From Oceaniferula flava (lineage in GTDB: Bacteria; Verrucomicrobiota; Verrucomicrobiia; Verrucomicrobiales; Akkermansiaceae), in contig NZ_JAFBGL010000001.1 in the NCBI RefSeq assembly GCF_016811075.1, forward strand, positions 248,001-312,000: DNA of 64,000 nt, written 5' to 3'. The position numbers were made by a program, and so were the translations under genes. Position 1 is the stretch's first letter. Every line of letters begins with the position of its first letter. Shown in pieces: positions 53,484 to 63,139 of this stretch. A model generated the notes under the pieces. The model made no database searches, had not been told where the DNA came from, and saw only the letters and a program-made list of their open reading frames with translations.

Positions 53484-54290
53484 TTAGCGTCTGCTCCCTG
53501 TCTTGGGATGCTTGCGATAATACTGCATCGCGGTCGGAATAAAGGCTTCAAGAGCGTTAATTCTAGCTGCGTCGTGCGGGTGGGTCCGCAGGAATTCAGG
53601 TCGGGGCTCACCTTGCAGTCGATGGTATTCGTCGAGCTTTCGCCAGAGTTTCACGGCTGCCCGGGGATCGTAACCAGCTTTGGCCATGTAGATGGCTCCG
53701 ATGCGGTCGCTCTCATACTCTTGCCGGCGCGACAGAGGGAGTGCATCCAATAGGTAAAGGGCCAGGGCGTAGGCTGCTGTGGCCTCACCAGCGTGGTCTA
53801 TTTCGTTGTGATCCATCGCTTGATAAATGATCGCTCCAGCAATGATCGCTACAATGGCGTGAGTCATCCGTTTTTGCGCGTGGCCTGCGGTGGCGTGGGA
53901 AATTTCATGACCTAACACAGCGGCTAACAATTCATCGCTATCCACCACTTTAAAGAGCCCTGTATTGATTCCCACCTTGCCTCCCGGAAGAGCAAATGCA
54001 TTGGCTGAGCGGTCTTTGAAGACGACGAATTCCCAATCGGCATCGGGCATATCGATGACTTTCTTCAGGCGCTCGGCCACTCGTTGGACTGGCTCAGTGA
54101 ATTTGGGGTCGTGACTGACTTGTTTCTCAGCCTTGATCTTCTCGAAGGCCTTGACCCCATGACTGCGCATCAGCTGGCTGGACGGCTGCATGATCACGTT
54201 CCCCTGCGCATCAATCGCGGAATGAAACGAGCAGGAGGCCAGGCCACAGGCGAGGATGAGTGCTACTAGGATGGAAAGTGGGCGGGTCAC
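53484..54290 (-). CDS. M48 family metalloprotease, lipoprotein
   Basis: Resembles LoiP/YfgC-type periplasmic zinc proteases that control outer-membrane quality. The 268 residues show a lipoprotein signal with lipobox LASC (Cys20), the zinc motif H128-E-I-S-H132 and a later helix RRQEYESDRIGAIYMAKAGY supplying the third ligand and conserved Asp. It runs parallel to and upstream of ompH in transcription, 63 nt apart, a sensible pairing. Confidence 0.92.
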   Translation of the reverse strand: MTRPLSILVALILACGLASCSFHSAIDAQGNVIMQPSSQLMRSHGVKAFEKIKAEKQVSHDPKFTEPVQRVAERLKKVIDMPDADWEFVVFKDRSANAFALPGGKVGINTGLFKVVDSDELLAAVLGHEISHATAGHAQKRMTHAIVAIIAGAIIYQAMDHNEIDHAGEATAAYALALYLLDALPLSRRQEYESDRIGAIYMAKAGYDPRAAVKLWRKLDEYHRLQGEPRPEFLRTHPHDAARINALEAFIPTAMQYYRKHPKTGSRR

Positions 54291-54353
54291 GATACGATAT
54301 TCGATGTTAGCGTAAGGTGCTGGTGGCGCAAGTTGAAAGCTTGTGCTGAAGGA

Positions 54354-55196
54354 ATGAATCGTCCTAAGCTGAGGTTCGTGCGAGAGTCATTACATATAGA
54401 ACCGTCCTTCGAAGACTGGATGCCCTTTGTGGATCCACAACATCCCTTTGAGAGTGTGAGTCGGTTTTTTGGTTTTGAACTTGGAAGGCATCAGCGGCGG
54501 AGGTCGAAGTTTGTTAGGAAAGAGCTGACCAAGCCGGACGGAAGCCAGGTGGTCGTGTATTTCAAACTTTACGGTTACCGCCGATTGCGCCGGGCTTTTT
54601 CACGGATTCTGAAACCGACCCGCTCCAAAAACGAATTTGCCAACCTGAAGTTCTTCCAGAAATTGGGGATTCCTGTATGTGTGCCGATGGTGCAGGGCGA
54701 GTATCGAAATGCTTTCGGAATCCCCAGGAACTGCATGATCATCACGCTTGAGGTGACCGGTGCCAGCCAGCTCGATCACTTCATCGCCAGCTTGGAGGAA
54801 AGTGATGAGCCGTCGGAGGTAAAAGCGGACCTCCGACGCCAGATTATCGAATCGATTGCCACGAATCTCCGCAAAATCCATGACGAACATTTTTACCACG
54901 ACGACTTAAAATGGCGTAATGTCCTAGTCCGAAGAGTGGGGGAGCAGGGCGAGAAGGTGGAAGTTTTTTGGATCGATTGCCCGAACGGCTACTTTGATAA
55001 AACCGGGGGGATGCGCAGCCAGCATGGCATCGTCAAGGACGTGGCGACCCTCGACCACCTGGCGTGGCGGAATTGTTCGTTGGAGGAGCGACTGTATTTT
55101 CTTTCCTGCTATCTCGGACTGGAAATCGACGACCCGAAACTGCGCGACTTCGCCGATGAGGTGGTGGAATACCGGAAGAAGAAACTGGATGACTAA
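54354..55196 (+). CDS. Lipopolysaccharide kinase (WaaP/Kdo kinase-like)
   Basis: Likely phosphorylates a sugar of the LPS core or another envelope glycan. The 280-residue kinase-like fold has the Lys strand RRSKFVRKELTK, a regulatory helix FANLKFFQKLGIPVC, catalytic loop HDEHFYHDDLKWRNVLV and the metal-binding FWIDCPNG in place of DFG. It is preceded by GAAGGA 6-7 nt before ATG 54354, one of the better Shine-Dalgarno sites in the window. It begins the glycan region. Confidence 0.85.
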   Translation: MNRPKLRFVRESLHIEPSFEDWMPFVDPQHPFESVSRFFGFELGRHQRRRSKFVRKELTKPDGSQVVVYFKLYGYRRLRRAFSRILKPTRSKNEFANLKFFQKLGIPVCVPMVQGEYRNAFGIPRNCMIITLEVTGASQLDHFIASLEESDEPSEVKADLRRQIIESIATNLRKIHDEHFYHDDLKWRNVLVRRVGEQGEKVEVFWIDCPNGYFDKTGGMRSQHGIVKDVATLDHLAWRNCSLEERLYFLSCYLGLEIDDPKLRDFADEVVEYRKKKLDD

Positions 55197-55230
55197 GAAC
55201 GCGGTGCTTGCCCGCGCGGATTGCGTTCGG

Positions 55231-56292
55231 TCACAGCGATTTTAAAAAGCGGCAGATCTCGGAGGCTTCACGCTCCAGCGTGTAATGTTGCTCCACCCGC
55301 TGTCTGCCATGCTGCCCCATGGGTTCTAACATCGCTGGATCGGACATCAACTGCGCCAGTTTCTTCGAGGTGCTGCTAACATCATCGCAGGGCACGATGA
55401 AGCCGTCGGTGCCGTCGCGGATGACATCTTTCCACGCCCCTGCCTCACTGGCAATGACGGCGGTGCCGCTGGCCATGGCTTCCAGAACCGTTAGTCCAAA
55501 GCCTTCGTTCCGACTGAGTGCCGCGACGATGCTCATCGATCTGAAAAGCTTCGGCAGCGCTTCGAACGGCTGCTTGCCGATGAACTGAAACTGCTCGCTC
55601 AAGCCGGCAGCTTCGATCTCTTGCTTCAGTTCGGTTTCAAAGGTTTTCTGATCGGGAGTGGTCTCCCCGCAGATCACGGCGGTGAAATCCGGGTGTTTTT
55701 TCATCAGCGGAATCAATGCCCGGACAAAAACATCCACGCCCTTTTGGTGACGGACCCGACCAAAGATGCCGATGCCGAATTTCCCGGGATACCCGAGTTC
55801 TCGCCACGCCTGATCGCGGTCGGCTGCCGGTTGGTAGGTGCTGAGATCGATACCGTGGGGGATGATGACATCGGCCCCACCCTCGATATACTGATTGGCG
55901 GCGGAGCTGGTGGTGATGACTCCGTCTGCTTGGCGGGTCAGCCAGCGGGTGATCCAGCTCGGCGGACGCTGGGCGGTGGCGGTGAAGGCGATCCGGATCT
56001 TGGCGCGGAAGACCTTCTTGAGCAAGAGCGCCTGCAGCATCTCGTCGTTTCTGCGGGCATGGAAAATGCGTGGGCGACCATCCGGGAGTGGTGTCCGACA
56101 GAGTTTGGCGGTTTCTAACAATGTCAAGGTGTGGCAGTCGTCCGGCACGTGATGCGATCCCATCACTGCGACCTTCATCATCGATTGCTGGTGCCGCAGC
56201 ACTTGCAACATTGTAGACGTGACTCCGGAGAATCTCGGGTTCGAATTTCCCAAGATCAGTTCCACGTCATCATGGTTCGTTGTGGCCGGCAT
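55231..56292 (-). CDS. Glycosyltransferase family 4 (GT-B)
   Basis: Retaining sugar transferase, nucleotide-sugar donor unknown. The 353 residues have the C-terminal GT4 domain with IGIFGRVRHQKGVDVFVRAL and the EGFGLTVLEAMASGTAVIAS (E-x7-E donor motif), and the N-terminal acceptor domain. It is the last gene of a minus-strand run 59119 to 55231 of four glycosyltransferase-type genes spaced 2-50 nt. Confidence 0.9.
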   Translation of the reverse strand: MPATTNHDDVELILGNSNPRFSGVTSTMLQVLRHQQSMMKVAVMGSHHVPDDCHTLTLLETAKLCRTPLPDGRPRIFHARRNDEMLQALLLKKVFRAKIRIAFTATAQRPPSWITRWLTRQADGVITTSSAANQYIEGGADVIIPHGIDLSTYQPAADRDQAWRELGYPGKFGIGIFGRVRHQKGVDVFVRALIPLMKKHPDFTAVICGETTPDQKTFETELKQEIEAAGLSEQFQFIGKQPFEALPKLFRSMSIVAALSRNEGFGLTVLEAMASGTAVIASEAGAWKDVIRDGTDGFIVPCDDVSSTSKKLAQLMSDPAMLEPMGQHGRQRVEQHYTLEREASEICRFLKSL

Positions 56293-56295
56293 GTT

Positions 56296-57246
56296 TCAGG
56301 CGTTGAGGAGGCTGCTGATGGTGGCGGGGAGGCGCGACTGCAGGGTGGCGTCGTTGCTTTCAAACCAAGCGCGCGCGTTGTTGCCAAAGGATTGTTTTTG
56401 CTCGGTGGTTTTGAGCAAGAGTTCGCTGATCATGGTTTCCAGTTTGTCGGGGTCGACGTAGTAGTTAATGCCCAAGTGGCGAGCTTCTTCGCGCTGTGCG
56501 GGGACCAGGATACCGCGATCGGGAGCGACGATTTCATTCATCGGTGGTCCATCGGTGGTGACCACCACGGCCCGGCAGCTCATCGCCTCGACAATGTAGT
56601 GCCCCCATCCCTCGGATAGCGAAGTGCAGAGGTGCACACCGTGGCTGTTCAGGTGAGTGATGATGTCTTCGTGGGGAATGTATTCGCTGATCAGGCGGAC
56701 GTTGTCCGGGACCTGCTCCGGTGCGTTTTCTTTGCACTGGATCAGAGTTAGCTGCGGCCACTCGGGGTGCTTTTTCCAGAGTGTGAGAATGGTTTCCGTT
56801 CCTTTGAGCGTGCTGCGGCCGGCGAGGTGGAGGAAGGATTGGTAATCGGGCTCGACCTTGGGGTCTAACATGTCCGACGAGGTGAAGCCGATGAAGCTGC
56901 AGTCGCTGCCGCGCTTCGTGAAGATATCCTCGGCATGGCGGCTTTTGCACAGCACTTGGTCGATCTTTTTCAGATGCCCGAGGTGGCGTTCTGGAAAGCG
57001 TTCCTGATTGGGGATGAGGAAGTTTTTCTTAGCGGATCCAAACCAGCGGGGGAACACGCGCTCGAGAAAGATATTGGCGTCAAACTGTGGTTTCGACGGG
57101 AAGAATCTGCGTAGCGGCGAGATGCTGCGGCAGTGGGAAACGGTGACATTGAAACCCGCGGCCGACAGCGCATGGTGGATCAAGTCGACATCGCGATCCA
57201 GTCCGACTCCGTTGGTGCGAGCGATGATGTTAATGGATGGAGGCAT
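56296..57246 (-). CDS. GT4-like glycosyltransferase
   Basis: The 316 residues show the GT-B pattern: N-terminal INIIARTNGVGLDRDVDLIH, middle LHLAGRSTLKGTETILTLWK, donor site SLSEGWGHYIVEAMSCRAVV with E-x7-E. It lies 3 nt upstream of the previous gene. Donor and acceptor are unknown; a role in LPS or capsule glycan assembly is inferred from neighbours. Confidence 0.85.
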   Translation of the reverse strand: MPPSINIIARTNGVGLDRDVDLIHHALSAAGFNVTVSHCRSISPLRRFFPSKPQFDANIFLERVFPRWFGSAKKNFLIPNQERFPERHLGHLKKIDQVLCKSRHAEDIFTKRGSDCSFIGFTSSDMLDPKVEPDYQSFLHLAGRSTLKGTETILTLWKKHPEWPQLTLIQCKENAPEQVPDNVRLISEYIPHEDIITHLNSHGVHLCTSLSEGWGHYIVEAMSCRAVVVTTDGPPMNEIVAPDRGILVPAQREEARHLGINYYVDPDKLETMISELLLKTTEQKQSFGNNARAWFESNDATLQSRLPATISSLLNA

Positions 57247-57296
57247 GGTGTTAGGGGCAAGGGATAGCCGTCGAGTTCAAGAAATCGGGGCGATGA

Positions 57297-58070
57297 TTAT
57301 TTCTTGTTTAGACGTTTTTTGACTTTGTTGACCAGCTTGCGAAACAGCGATGGGTGGGACGCTCGTGTGGAATGGATCACGCTGGGGTAGGGGGAGTTCG
57401 GATAGAGATCACGCACGTCATCGCCCCACTGCGAGGGATCCCGGTGGGCTTCAATGCCGTGTTTTTTAGACAGTAAGCTGAAAATCGATTGATCGTGGCG
57501 GTGGTTTTTGAATTCCGGATCATTCGGCTGACCGCATTGGTTTTCCAGGTCGGTGATCAGCCTCTCGTCCTGGGCGAGTTCCAAATACTCTTCGATCAGA
57601 TCCATGGTGAACTTGGATTTTCGCCAGATGCTGAAGGTGGCGAGGCGTTGCTTGGAATCGGTGAATTCGGGGGTGTCGCAATCCATCAGAATAAACGCGT
57701 CACGCTTGGTCCAATGTTTTTCGATTTGCTGCAGTTCGAAGACCACCAAATCCCGGCCACTACGATCGAGCAGGTCCGTGAGGGGGGCGACATCTGCGGA
57801 GAAATAGGCCCCCGAATCGCTGTAAAAAAGGATGTCTCCGTCGCGCAGTTGCTGCAGCGCACGGTGGATGAAATACGGCTTCCACAACCAGTAGCCATTG
57901 CCTTTGACCTGCTTGAGGATGTGTTTGTTCCGCTCGCGAAATTCCGTGTCGATGTCTTGCGGCGAGTAAGAAATCACCTCGTCAAACTTGCCCACATCGC
58001 GCCCTGTTTGGCTGTTCAGCTGCTGGCTTTTCCGGAACTCAGCATTGGCATAATTGATTAACAAGGTCAT
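57297..58070 (-). CDS. Putative GT-A-type sugar transferase, 257 aa
   Basis: No well-known family is certain. The 257-residue cytoplasmic protein has a region GNGYWLWKPYFIHRALQQLR and a possible metal-binding DxD-like YSDSGAYF near residue 84, with the basic tail LVNKVKKRLNKK at the end. Similar proteins appear in glycan clusters as uncharacterised nucleotide-diphospho-sugar transferases. It is flanked at 2 nt and 50 nt by glycosyltransferase genes. Confidence 0.7.
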   Translation of the reverse strand: MTLLINYANAEFRKSQQLNSQTGRDVGKFDEVISYSPQDIDTEFRERNKHILKQVKGNGYWLWKPYFIHRALQQLRDGDILFYSDSGAYFSADVAPLTDLLDRSGRDLVVFELQQIEKHWTKRDAFILMDCDTPEFTDSKQRLATFSIWRKSKFTMDLIEEYLELAQDERLITDLENQCGQPNDPEFKNHRHDQSIFSLLSKKHGIEAHRDPSQWGDDVRDLYPNSPYPSVIHSTRASHPSLFRKLVNKVKKRLNKK

Positions 58071-58072
58071 GG

Positions 58073-59119
58073 CTACTTGGCTGGGGGCGTGAGAAAGACT
58101 TCGGAAAATAGCTGCATCACAGGGGCTGGACCGTAGCCGCTGCTGTAGGCGTCCCAGTCCTGATAGTTCTGCTGCCAGAGCGAGGGGTTAGCCAGGATGG
58201 GATAGAGTTCTTTGGCGGTGTGATAGACGATCGCGCGGTCGCCCAGAATATCGAGATGGGCGCGTGGCATGCGATGGGGGATACGGGTGCCGGTGCCGGT
58301 GAGTTTGACGTAGAAATTGCGCAGGTGCTGCTTGATGCCGTCGATTCCGGTCGGAGGTGCCCAGGTGATCACCGGCTTGTTGAGCACGGAGAATTCACCG
58401 CAGGCCAGACCGAAGGTTTCTCCGCCACGGCGGGCGTGCAGCATGGCATCGCAGCTGTTGATAAAGCGGGCCACTTCTTTGCGGTCCGCGGTGCTTGGCA
58501 GGTGGATGCAGCGCTCGCGTCCCGCTGCGCCCTCGGGCAGGAAGGGATCGGTGTTGAGGAAAAGGAACCAGGTGTTGGGCTGCTCGGCGAGGATTCGGGC
58601 GACGGTTTCCTGGACAAAGACGAGGTTGAAGTTCTCCGCGCCGCCGTGCCTTCCGTAGACGATGGCGTCCGCCGGAATCCCCAGCTCGGCTCGCATGTCA
58701 CCGGCATCGGCGGGCATATCGATCATGTGAGGGACCACCGGGCACTGAGTTTTGAAGCGCTCATTGAGGTATTCGGAAATGCAGGCGTAGACATCGCCGT
58801 GCGGCTGGGTGGTCTTGAACACGCAGTGGATGCCGCAGCGGCAGACAGAGGTATCGGCCCCGTCGTTTTTGCCATGTTTGAGGAAATAGGCGAAGTCCAC
58901 CTGGTGTTCAGCGAGCAGGCGATCGAGCTCTTCCCGATCCGAGTAGTAGTGGTGATCGAAGCGCGATTCAAACCGAGCCTCGGCATTGCCATCCCCTCCG
59001 GGAATGGAGAAGGTGAGCGAGGTGTTGCCGAGGATTTCCTCGTTGTGGCGAGCGTAATCATAGACGGCAACCGACGTTCCACGGTCGCTGATTTTCTGCT
59101 CGATGAATGCGATTTTCAT
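58073..59119 (-). CDS. GT-B-fold glycosyltransferase
   Basis: The 348 residues start MKIAFIEQKISDRGTSVAVY and contain AIVYGRHGGAENFNLVFV and the donor motif HARRGGETFGLACGEFSVLN, with Glu residues spaced as in GT4. First gene of the four-gene minus-strand run. The stop of this gene is 2 nt before the next start. It is divergent, across 174 nt, from the GT2 gene at 59294. Confidence 0.85.
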   Translation of the reverse strand: MKIAFIEQKISDRGTSVAVYDYARHNEEILGNTSLTFSIPGGDGNAEARFESRFDHHYYSDREELDRLLAEHQVDFAYFLKHGKNDGADTSVCRCGIHCVFKTTQPHGDVYACISEYLNERFKTQCPVVPHMIDMPADAGDMRAELGIPADAIVYGRHGGAENFNLVFVQETVARILAEQPNTWFLFLNTDPFLPEGAAGRERCIHLPSTADRKEVARFINSCDAMLHARRGGETFGLACGEFSVLNKPVITWAPPTGIDGIKQHLRNFYVKLTGTGTRIPHRMPRAHLDILGDRAIVYHTAKELYPILANPSLWQQNYQDWDAYSSGYGPAPVMQLFSEVFLTPPAK

Positions 59120-59293
59120 GTGTCTCAGGTCTTTCGGGCATCCTGTGATAGCAGGCCGGCAAGATCAAGAGAATAGAGGTCGCGGTCAGGGGCGTGGCCC
59201 GAGGGCGCTGGGCCGGATCGCCCGGTGTCAGGAATCGAGGCATCGACGATATTGGAATTGCCACCCGTGGTGACGTCATGTTTGATGACCGCC

Positions 59294-60064
59294 ATGTCAG
59301 CCAAACCGCGCATCTCATGTATCATCAGCACCTATCAGGATGCGGATCTGATCGAGAAAAAAATCAGCGAGATCCAGCAACAGACGATTTTCGATCAGGC
59401 GGAATTCATCTTTGTCGAAACCGGATCGCCGGCCCGCGAGCGCGAGTTGATTCAACCTTACACCGAACAATTTTCCAACGTCCGCCTGGTCACCACCGAT
59501 GACCGACGCACCCTCTACGAAGCCTGGAATCTCGGCTGGGAAGCGGCTCAGGCGGACATCGTGTGCTACAGTAACATGGACGATGCCCTGCACCCGCAAT
59601 GTCTGCAGCAGGTGGTGGAAACCATGGAGGCTGATACGGGCATCGAGCTTTGCTCTGTGATGATTGGCTATCAGCACGAGGAGTCACCCGGGGAGATGGA
59701 TAGCTTTGATGTGGATCGATTGAAAAAGCTCAAGATCGGTCGCCGCGCCGGACCGTTCTCGGCATGGCGGAAGAATTTGAGCGAAAAGATGGGCATGTTC
59801 GATGGCAAATACCGCATCATCGGCGACCTCGATTTCTGGTCGCGCGCGGCTGCGGCTAACACCCGCGCTGTGTTGATCAAGAAGGTGCTCTATCTCTACA
59901 CCATCGCTCCCAGCCAGCTGTCCAAACGGATGGACAAGAGCCCGGAGCGGAAATACGCAGCGGATAAGGGGGTGAAGCTGCAGTGGCATCCCGCCTTGGA
60001 GAGAACCAGCCTGCTGCATCGCAAGATTTACCGGATGTTCCCATCGCCCTACCTGGTGAAGTAG
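59294..60064 (+). CDS. Glycosyltransferase family 2 (GT-A)
   Basis: Inverting transferase with the start RISCIISTYQDADLIEKKIS, the nucleotide-binding FVETGS and NMDD metal site in CYSNMDDALHP, and FSAWRKNLSEKMGMFDGKYR before the acceptor part. The 256 residues begin at ATG 59294; ATG 59285 three codons earlier is equally possible. It converges with the next gene at a 7-nt gap. Confidence 0.88.
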   Translation: MSAKPRISCIISTYQDADLIEKKISEIQQQTIFDQAEFIFVETGSPARERELIQPYTEQFSNVRLVTTDDRRTLYEAWNLGWEAAQADIVCYSNMDDALHPQCLQQVVETMEADTGIELCSVMIGYQHEESPGEMDSFDVDRLKKLKIGRRAGPFSAWRKNLSEKMGMFDGKYRIIGDLDFWSRAAAANTRAVLIKKVLYLYTIAPSQLSKRMDKSPERKYAADKGVKLQWHPALERTSLLHRKIYRMFPSPYLVK

Positions 60065-60071
60065 GTGGTGC

Positions 60072-60986
60072 TCAAGATGCCTGATTGAGACTCAGGCCGG
60101 CGAAGTAATCCTCGCCATATTCTTCTAACCACTCGTCCATTTGCTCCTGTCTCCAGAAGTCAGGTTCATCGAAGGCGGCGGGGTCAAAGTAGGGGTAGGA
60201 GGCGAACCATTTGTCGGGAACCGGTTCACAGCGCAAGCCGGATTCATCGACTGATTTGCAGTAGCGCTGAAGAATTTCCTCCACCGGCTTGTCAGGCATT
60301 CCGACCCGTTCCAGCCAGCAATACCATTGTTGCTTGAGGTAAAGGTTATCCCAATTGACAAACTGGAAGTGCATCAGCCCGTGTTGGGTCTTCAGCTTGA
60401 GCCGGCGCCTTTTGGGGAAAGGCGGCACCAGGGAGAAGTGGGCGAAGCCCGGTTTGTAGTCGGTCTTGCCATCGTCGCAGAAAATCATCCGTTTGGTGGT
60501 GCGGTCCCACCTGGATTTGTCGCCGTGGCGGTATTGCTCGGTGCTGCGCCATAGCTGGATCCACCAGAGGGCGAGTGAATCGCCAGGGCGGAGCTTGAGG
60601 ATTTCATGTCTGAGAAAGTCGTTCTCGTAGCAGTCCGAGGTGAATGCTTCGTCGGCATCGATCACGATGAAGTGCGTGCCGCCAATCTCGCGACCGGTTT
60701 TCAGCATTTGAGAACGATTGCCGAACTCGTTGTAGGACTCGCCGTCGATGTCTCGGGAAATGATCTTTTCGATGTTGCAGGACTCCTGCAGCGAGCGGGC
60801 AATCTCCAAGGTGTTATCGGTGGAGGCGTCATCGAGGAACACCAAGGCATCGGTAACTTCCGCTGCGGCGCGGATGGCAAATGCGATTCGGCTACCTTCG
60901 TTGCGTGCCAAAATCAGCCCGACAATCTTCGGGTTCTTGTGCGCAGGTGGAGGGTTGTAAAATAGCTTCTTGAAAATGTTGGCCAT
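60072..60986 (-). CDS. Glycosyltransferase family 2, WaaE/KdtX-like
   Basis: The 304 residues begin with KIVGLILARNEGSRIAFAIR, then VFLDDASTDNTLEIARSL and the metal site FIVIDADEAFTSD, all standard for GT2. The later part WDNLYLKQQWYCWLERVGMP resembles LPS-core beta-glucosyltransferases of the WaaE group. Substrate not fixed. Confidence 0.87.
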   Translation of the reverse strand: MANIFKKLFYNPPPAHKNPKIVGLILARNEGSRIAFAIRAAAEVTDALVFLDDASTDNTLEIARSLQESCNIEKIISRDIDGESYNEFGNRSQMLKTGREIGGTHFIVIDADEAFTSDCYENDFLRHEILKLRPGDSLALWWIQLWRSTEQYRHGDKSRWDRTTKRMIFCDDGKTDYKPGFAHFSLVPPFPKRRRLKLKTQHGLMHFQFVNWDNLYLKQQWYCWLERVGMPDKPVEEILQRYCKSVDESGLRCEPVPDKWFASYPYFDPAAFDEPDFWRQEQMDEWLEEYGEDYFAGLSLNQAS

Positions 60987-61149
60987 ATTTTTAAACCCTC
61001 ATGTCAGGGGTGGGGATTATTGTGGCATAGCGGGTATGCTGGGGCAATGGGAAATCGGTTGGGCTAGGTCATTGGCCTTGTTGTGTATGGCGGAGAGTGT
61101 TTTCTGTTTGTTAGGAAGGGGGCTGGGTGTCATGTATTCTACGCCTCGG

Positions 61150-61965
61150 TTAGTTGGAATAGTTCATCGTTTTCTTGAAAACGTCAGCTAGCTGGTAACG
61201 GCGAATTTGAGCATCCCTTCTGAGGCTCTCACGAATCGATTTTACCATGCGAATGCATGGGTGTAGGTCATGCTTTTCGACTATGCGAGTCAACACCGCC
61301 TCTTGTCCTGAATATGCCGCTACGAGCAATTCAGTCAGCGATGGCATCGATTCCTTCCCCATCACTCGGAGAAGTTGAATCATGAACCTTTCCACCTCGA
61401 GGGAAACGAGTTCAAGCACTGATTTATCCTTATGCGGAGTTGCAAAATCGATATAATAAAAGCTCTCAGCATCGATCAATATATTATCAGGGTGGAGGTC
61501 GGAGTGAATGAGCGAAGCGTCGGATCTTTGCAAAGACAGGCGGTGGCGTGCCGCATTACTTTGCAGGATCTGTCTAATTCGAGGATAAATCTCAGCCTTG
61601 GAAGTATGTCTGCTTATGAAATCTGCTAGGGTCTCGGTCTGAATGTAATCCATCACTACATGAGGATTCTTTAACTGTGGCAAGACACGGTGATACACGC
61701 CCGGCACAAAAAAACCATGAGCCCTCCAGTGCAATAGTCCAAGCTTCTCTCTGAGAGATGCTTCGTCACCATGTTCATGAAGATACAGCTTCACCAAGTA
61801 TGTGGTGTCCTTTTCCTCAAAGAGATAGAATGCAGTATCAGAGTGCTGCGCTGGTGAGAGCCGAGCCAGCTGGATGCTGTGATTCGTTCTGTTAGTTGGT
61901 TCAGTAATTGCATCCATGGGTGGAGGCTGGAGTGCTCGTTTCTTGGTATCCAGTAAAAAAGTCAT
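61150..61965 (-). CDS. APH/WaaP-fold small-molecule kinase, 271 aa
   Basis: The 271 residues have a catalytic loop HSDLHPDNILID and YYIDFATPHKD, where the usual DFG/DFE is DFA, and the Lys strand TTYLVKLYLHEHG. The fold is shared by aminoglycoside phosphotransferases and LPS heptose kinases; the glycan context favours the latter. Its base composition looks AT-richer than neighbouring genes, hinting at separate ancestry. ATG at residue 17 (MDAITEP) is an alternative start. Confidence 0.75.
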   Translation of the reverse strand: MTFLLDTKKRALQPPPMDAITEPTNRTNHSIQLARLSPAQHSDTAFYLFEEKDTTYLVKLYLHEHGDEASLREKLGLLHWRAHGFFVPGVYHRVLPQLKNPHVVMDYIQTETLADFISRHTSKAEIYPRIRQILQSNAARHRLSLQRSDASLIHSDLHPDNILIDAESFYYIDFATPHKDKSVLELVSLEVERFMIQLLRVMGKESMPSLTELLVAAYSGQEAVLTRIVEKHDLHPCIRMVKSIRESLRRDAQIRRYQLADVFKKTMNYSN

Positions 61966-62184
61966 CGAGATGATATGCTGGTCTCGTCGATGAGCAGTTG
62001 CAGTCCCATCTGGGATGGATGGTTCGAATTGGTAAAGGCCTGATCAACAGTTCCTTGGCTTCGCATAGTGAAGGCTTTTAGCTAGTTGTTGGTTCGAAGG
62101 TGTCACGGGTATGGGCTTGACAAATTCTTGCGGTTGGCTTTTTTCAAATGTCCCGTTTTGGGAAACCAGACTACATCCACTATT

Positions 62185-63087
62185 ATGAAACTACCCGTCA
62201 TCAGTGCCACAGTGATCAGCTGTGCCAGCGTGTTCACCACTCCTGCGCAGGCAGGGGAGAGTTCATCCAAGACTGTCATCGTCACGCCTCCGGCTCCTGA
62301 GTGCTCCACGCGCCAGATTCAGCCGCTATTTTCCCGCTACGCCCAGACTTCCAAAACGTGGACTCTGCGTGCCAGCCATCGTTCCTTTGAGGACGCCAAG
62401 CTGCAGGAAGTGGATGAATTCGATGGCTCACTGAGCGACGTCGAACTCACCGTGCCTCTGAGCGAGAGCTTGCAACTGCGTGTTTACTACCCGTTCAACA
62501 CCAACGGCGATGCCCGTGAGGTGAGCAGCGGCCAAGAAGTCGAGATTGATGGCAACGGCGGTCTGTTGGATTTCCCCAGCCTGACTCTCGATTGGCAATT
62601 CAAACACGCCAGCTCTCCCAGCGACAGCAACATGGCAGTTTACTTCGGTCTGGGCAACGTGCGCCAGAACCTGGAGGGCGAAAACCAGGTGACCAACCGG
62701 GTCGACCGCATCAACCACCGTGGCTCCATGGCGAGCTTCGGCTTCAAGATGGACCAACAGCTGAACAACTGCTGGACCTTCGTGGGCAACGTCGGTGGTC
62801 GTTACTACTGGGATTCTGACGACATCCACCCAGACGGTGGCAGCGACAAGTTTTTCCTCATCGACGCCTCCGCCGCTTTCATCTACGCCCCACAAGACGC
62901 GTGGATTTACCCGATGGTTGAGCTCGTTTACCAAGGCAGCTTCGATAGCTACAGCAGCCTCCAGGTGGTGCCTCAGGTGATCATTCCGGTGTGCGACCAT
63001 CTCGATGTGAACTTGGGCGTGGCCCTTGGATTGCTAGACGACAGCCCAAGCACCGACGCCCGTGCGCAGGTGACCTTGCGCTTCTAG
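62185..63087 (+). CDS. Outer-membrane beta-barrel protein
   Basis: The 300 residues carry a signal peptide (KLPVISATVISCASVFTTPAQA), followed by alternating amphipathic strands such as SKTWTLRASHRSF and LQLRVYYPF, and end in ARAQVTLRF, the aromatic C-terminal signature for BAM assembly. No porin subfamily is assigned. ATG 62185 is chosen for the signal peptide. It stands between kinase genes of the glycan region and is probably autonomous. Confidence 0.8.
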   Translation: MKLPVISATVISCASVFTTPAQAGESSSKTVIVTPPAPECSTRQIQPLFSRYAQTSKTWTLRASHRSFEDAKLQEVDEFDGSLSDVELTVPLSESLQLRVYYPFNTNGDAREVSSGQEVEIDGNGGLLDFPSLTLDWQFKHASSPSDSNMAVYFGLGNVRQNLEGENQVTNRVDRINHRGSMASFGFKMDQQLNNCWTFVGNVGGRYYWDSDDIHPDGGSDKFFLIDASAAFIYAPQDAWIYPMVELVYQGSFDSYSSLQVVPQVIIPVCDHLDVNLGVALGLLDDSPSTDARAQVTLRF

Positions 63088-63139
63088 TTCTTCGTGCATT
63101 TCCGCCTTCGATTGGTTACGAATCGCGGCTCATTCGAAG

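Noticed and set aside
58220-59176. Open frame of 318 codons on the plus strand
   Set aside because: Antisense to the glycosyltransferase at 58073-59119, whose motifs and tight operon spacing are convincing; no start context or family in the shadow frame.
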